Shown here: piece by piece, positions 60,863 through 64,000 of the stretch
Position numbering within the stretch: the first letter of the stretch is position 1
Layout of the letters: every line of letters begins with the position of its first letter
From: Vigna angularis
Taxonomy: Eukaryota > Streptophyta > Magnoliopsida > Fabales > Fabaceae
Direction: 5' to 3'
Length of the DNA: 64,000 nucleotides
Assembly: GCF_016808095.1 (NCBI RefSeq)
Contig: NC_068970.1
Coordinates: 19,822,501 to 19,886,500, forward strand
Position numbers and translations under genes: made by a program
Notes under the pieces: generated by a model
The model's input: only the letters and a program-made list of their open reading frames with translations
Told to the model about the DNA's origin: nothing
Databases searched by the model: none

Positions 60863-62700
60863 TTGTAACATCTTATAATCTCACAATATATATTTTAAAT
60901 TTAGATTTCAATTATAAACTCATAAATATAACTCGAATTTTTCTAATTTATTCTTCTATCTCTTTCTTCATTGGTATTGAATCAGACGACATTTCTCCAT
61001 CTACTCCCGTATAACGAATTATACGATCATCGCACATACACAAACACAAACAAGTAGGGTGAGCTAACATGCAACCAATCATTTATAAAACATGCATAAT
61101 TACTTTGATACACTCAACAAACCTCATATAATAATTATGTCAAACACCCTCATACCATCATACAACAATCGCATCATAGATACTCATCCATTACTTTGAT
61201 ACACTCAACAAACCTCATATAATAATTATGTCAAACACCCTCATACCATCATACAACAATCGCATCATAGATACTCATACCATCATACAACAATCGCATC
61301 ATAGATACTCATCCCACAATACCACAATTACTAATAGACACTCATCCCACAATACTTAATAGACACTCGTTCCGCAATACTCAATAGACACTCATTCCAC
61401 AATACCCAATAGACACTCATTCCATAATACCCAATAGACACTCATTCCGATGATATGTTGATGAGCGGTCACGGGAGGTTATGCACTTGTGATGACTTCT
61501 ACTTCCTCTTACGAATACACTTCCAAAATACTCCATACCATCCACAAGGTTAGTCCTCAACACTATGTCCAAAACCGGCACATAGACCAAGACCTCCTGC
61601 CCTTCTCACCACATAATTCATCATTCTCTACTTGAGACTGGATGATTATTAGAGTATCAGGATAACCTCCAACTACAGAACCCTCAACATCAATATATAC
61701 ACAAATACCATATCATTACTGAATCTCTCCACGAGACTCATACCATGCTCATATTCCTTAACTCACATTATACCCTTAAAAAATCTCCCCATAATACTCA
61801 TATCATGTTTAGATGCATAAATTCAAATTCAATAAAATCCAATAAAATCCAATCATCGCAGAAATCATACAAAATGAATATATCACAAAATAAATTAACA
61901 ATACTAAAATATCACCATAAATGGTCACCAGAGAAGAATCAAATGTTTGACGAATCAAACTCATCATGAACGCCAGTACATATGACTAGTCACAACTTAC
62001 TGGATTTGATCAGGGCTGCTCTATGATCAGATGTACCAACTCCGGTTTTTAAGATTCCTCTATCCTACCATCACAATTATAATTCATAATTCCATATCTA
62101 CCACAATAACATGAATTCATCAGAAATTTTCATTCCAACAAGATATATTGCACAATAATTTAACAGTACATAATCTCCTCAACAAGATTTAAGTTAAAAA
62201 CTTGTCGAGTAGACTTCCAGGAAAGAGAGGTGCGTCACAATGGACAACTTAAGTACCAAGTCTTTCCTTAGCCAAAGTGTTCCTCAACTAGTTTTAACAA
62301 ATTTCTTATTTACAGATTCAAAACAACAACATATAATATTAACACAAAAATTCAATATAGATAGATATATAACAAGCACCTATATTTTTCATTAACAATA
62401 TTTACACAGAATTTCAAGACATGAATAGTAATAAAACAATACTAAATCATAATATAAAAGCTTAGAAAGGTTAACTCCCCTACCTCTATTCCAGACTTAA
62501 TCTCTTGCTCAGAATTTGTTTCCCCGAAAACCCTCCAGAACTTCTACTCTTCTTGCAACTAAAAATTTCTTCCTAACTCTTTCTTCTCTATTTCTCAAGA
62601 TTTCTCACTTGATTCTTCCTCTCTTTGTATAGAAGAGTCTCCCCCCTCATGGCTATTTATAGTCCAAAAATTTTACTATTCAACAATTTATTATTATTAT
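60863..62700 (-). mobile_element. LTR-like segment (solo LTR or retrotransposon fragment), minus strand
   Basis: It begins TGTAACATCTTATAATC on the plus strand, so the minus-strand end is GATGTTACA, a common LTR end in legume Ty3/gypsy elements. Near 62653 the minus strand has CTATAAATAGCCATGAG, a good TATA box, followed by a leader-like stretch. It contains tandem repeats at 61100-61450. The right limit is uncertain and no coding domains are present. Confidence 0.45.
61100..61450. repeat. Two tandem repeat families side by side
   Basis: A unit of about 89 bp (TACTTTGATACACTCAACAA to CATCATAGATACTCAT) occurs twice, plus a third partial copy ending near 61315. It is followed by five or six copies of a unit of about 26 bp (AATAGACACTCATTCCACAA) to about 61450. 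Confidence 0.85.
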
Positions 62701-63487
62701 TTATTATTTTAATATTTTAATCACCACATATTGGATCCCTCAATAATGCCTTAAAATTTGAGTGTTTTATCTATTATCAATATTTTAAATTTTTTTTATT
62801 TTTTTTTAAAAATGGTAGAAGAGAGTTTGAACCCATGTTCTTGAAATCACCACAATTTTCTACCAATTAAACTACCAAAATTTCTTATTTAGCTTTTCAC
62901 ATTTTATTTTTTACATAAACTTATTACGTGAATTTTTTTATCTCTAATTTATATAACATACAAAAGAAAAACCTTCACATTATATCATGGTAATTGATTA
63001 CACACAACAGCATTGACATTGTATCAACGGATAAGCATATGTGCTTTTAGCATCCTACACTTTATGAACAAAAAGAATATTTATGTTCTTACACATAATA
63101 ACATCATAATCAATTATTAACATGACTATAATCGATAATTTACTTCAAAAATAGCTCATAATCGATTATGACTATGTAAATTTATTACGTCTTTTCTTAA
63201 GTATAACCAGATATTCTCATTATCATAATCAAGTCTTACTTCAATTTATCAAATAAATAAAAAAGTCTAACTTCAATTTATCATATAAAAATAATACCGT
63301 TATGTGTTTGGATTTGAAATAAATTTGAGAAAAAAAATATAAAGTTGTAATTATTTGGATTAAGAGAAAAATGATAAAAAACGAAGAGATTTAAGATAAA
63401 AATTTATGAAAGTTAGAGATTGATACGATATATTTGATAGATAAAAAATGTTTTAATTTATAATTATTATTTATATTATTGTTACTG
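62701..63487. other. AT-rich spacer between LTR-like segments
   Basis: No gene; ORFs are short and AT-rich. Confidence 0.5.
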
Positions 63488-64000
63488 TAACATCCCAAAA
63501 ATACAGTAATAACAATATAATAGAATTAATTACATTTAATAATAGATCAATTCAGTCTTACACTAAACAACGTACGCTTACGGCCGAACGGCTTTACATA
63601 AGATTTCCAACTAAACTACACAAGATAAGAGAAAACGTGACCGAACGGTTTACAAAAGCCAAATACCGAACGGTCAGATAACGAGAAAAGAAAGGAAGTG
63701 ACCGAACGATCACCTCATGCTAAACCACTATCTACTAACCGAACGTCCTACTATTCGGCCTTTACTTCCACTTCGACCAAGTTTTCTTCTCCCAGCGCCT
63801 CTTCCAGCAGTGCGTCTCCTTTTGCTCACATCCACATGGATGATCATTGCAACGACAAGACGAACGCACAAAACGAAACAACACAAGGAAAACACAGAGT
63901 AAGCTTATGTAATTGAATTCATACATACACATACAATTCAACCACTCTAACACCCAAGATAAAATTTCAACGTACGCAATATACAAAGCCTATCACTAGA
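63488..64000 (-). mobile_element. Start of a second LTR-like element, running off the window
   Basis: It starts TGTAACATCCCAAAAATAC, again a typical LTR boundary (GGGATGTTACA on the minus strand). The following text has several ACCGAACGG/CCGAACGT motifs (63581-63750) and higher GC. The other end and any coding region lie outside the window. ORFs at 63698-63986 are not considered genes. Confidence 0.4.

Overview
The window is plant nuclear DNA. It has AT-rich intergenic sequence, genes with GT-AG introns, TA microsatellites, and Ty3/gypsy, CACTA-like and long-TIR (Mutator-like) transposons. The proteins and repeat types fit a papilionoid legume of the Phaseolus/Vigna kind; that placement is inference. 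No bacterial features, tRNA, rRNA or CRISPR were recognised.

There are four host genes. Two are nearly identical, intronless MOCOS-like (molybdenum cofactor sulfurase-like) genes: copy A at 3118-5919 (+) and copy B at 45159-47960 (-), with 3' ends facing each other. Between them lie a 10-exon prolyl-oligopeptidase-family gene (27265-32763, -) and an 8-exon extra-large G-protein (XLG) gene (36462-40919, -). The paralogous arms extend beyond the genes: about 1.4-6.55 kb matches 59.95-59.1 kb plus 48.83-44.58 kb in inverse orientation. A short coding-like relic at 26.3 kb pairs with one at 41.8 kb. The roughly 3.1 kb core is about 99.6% identical while its flanks are clearly diverged, which looks like gene conversion between inverted paralogs.

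7030-26165 is a nest of two retrotransposons inserted in a TA microsatellite. The outer element (minus strand, Tat-like Ty3/gypsy) has two 989-bp LTRs with an ATATA target duplication. Its gag-integrase ORF has lost the protease, RT and RNase H, and carries a later stop. It also has an 84/86-bp tandem array and an antisense gene with its own TATA box, an intron and a coiled-coil C-terminus. Inside its array sits an Athila/Calypso-type element (plus strand, 10856-22130) with an intact 1806-codon polyprotein and a frameshifted second (envelope-position) ORF. Its 3' LTR is cut to 69 bp and joined to a duplicated 308-bp piece of the outer element. Six copies of a GC-rich hairpin motif are scattered through its noncoding DNA.

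48.8-64 kb has no convincing host gene. It holds AT-rich DNA, a CACTA-like element inside a TIR element, a fold-back element with about 220-bp arms, a Mutator-like element with about 190-bp TIRs and GC-rich cargo, tandem repeats, and two minus-strand LTR-like segments. About 10.3 kb of this cluster separates copy B from an upstream conserved block that lies only about 1 kb from copy A. The genes show no operon-like organisation; what links them is the inverted duplication.
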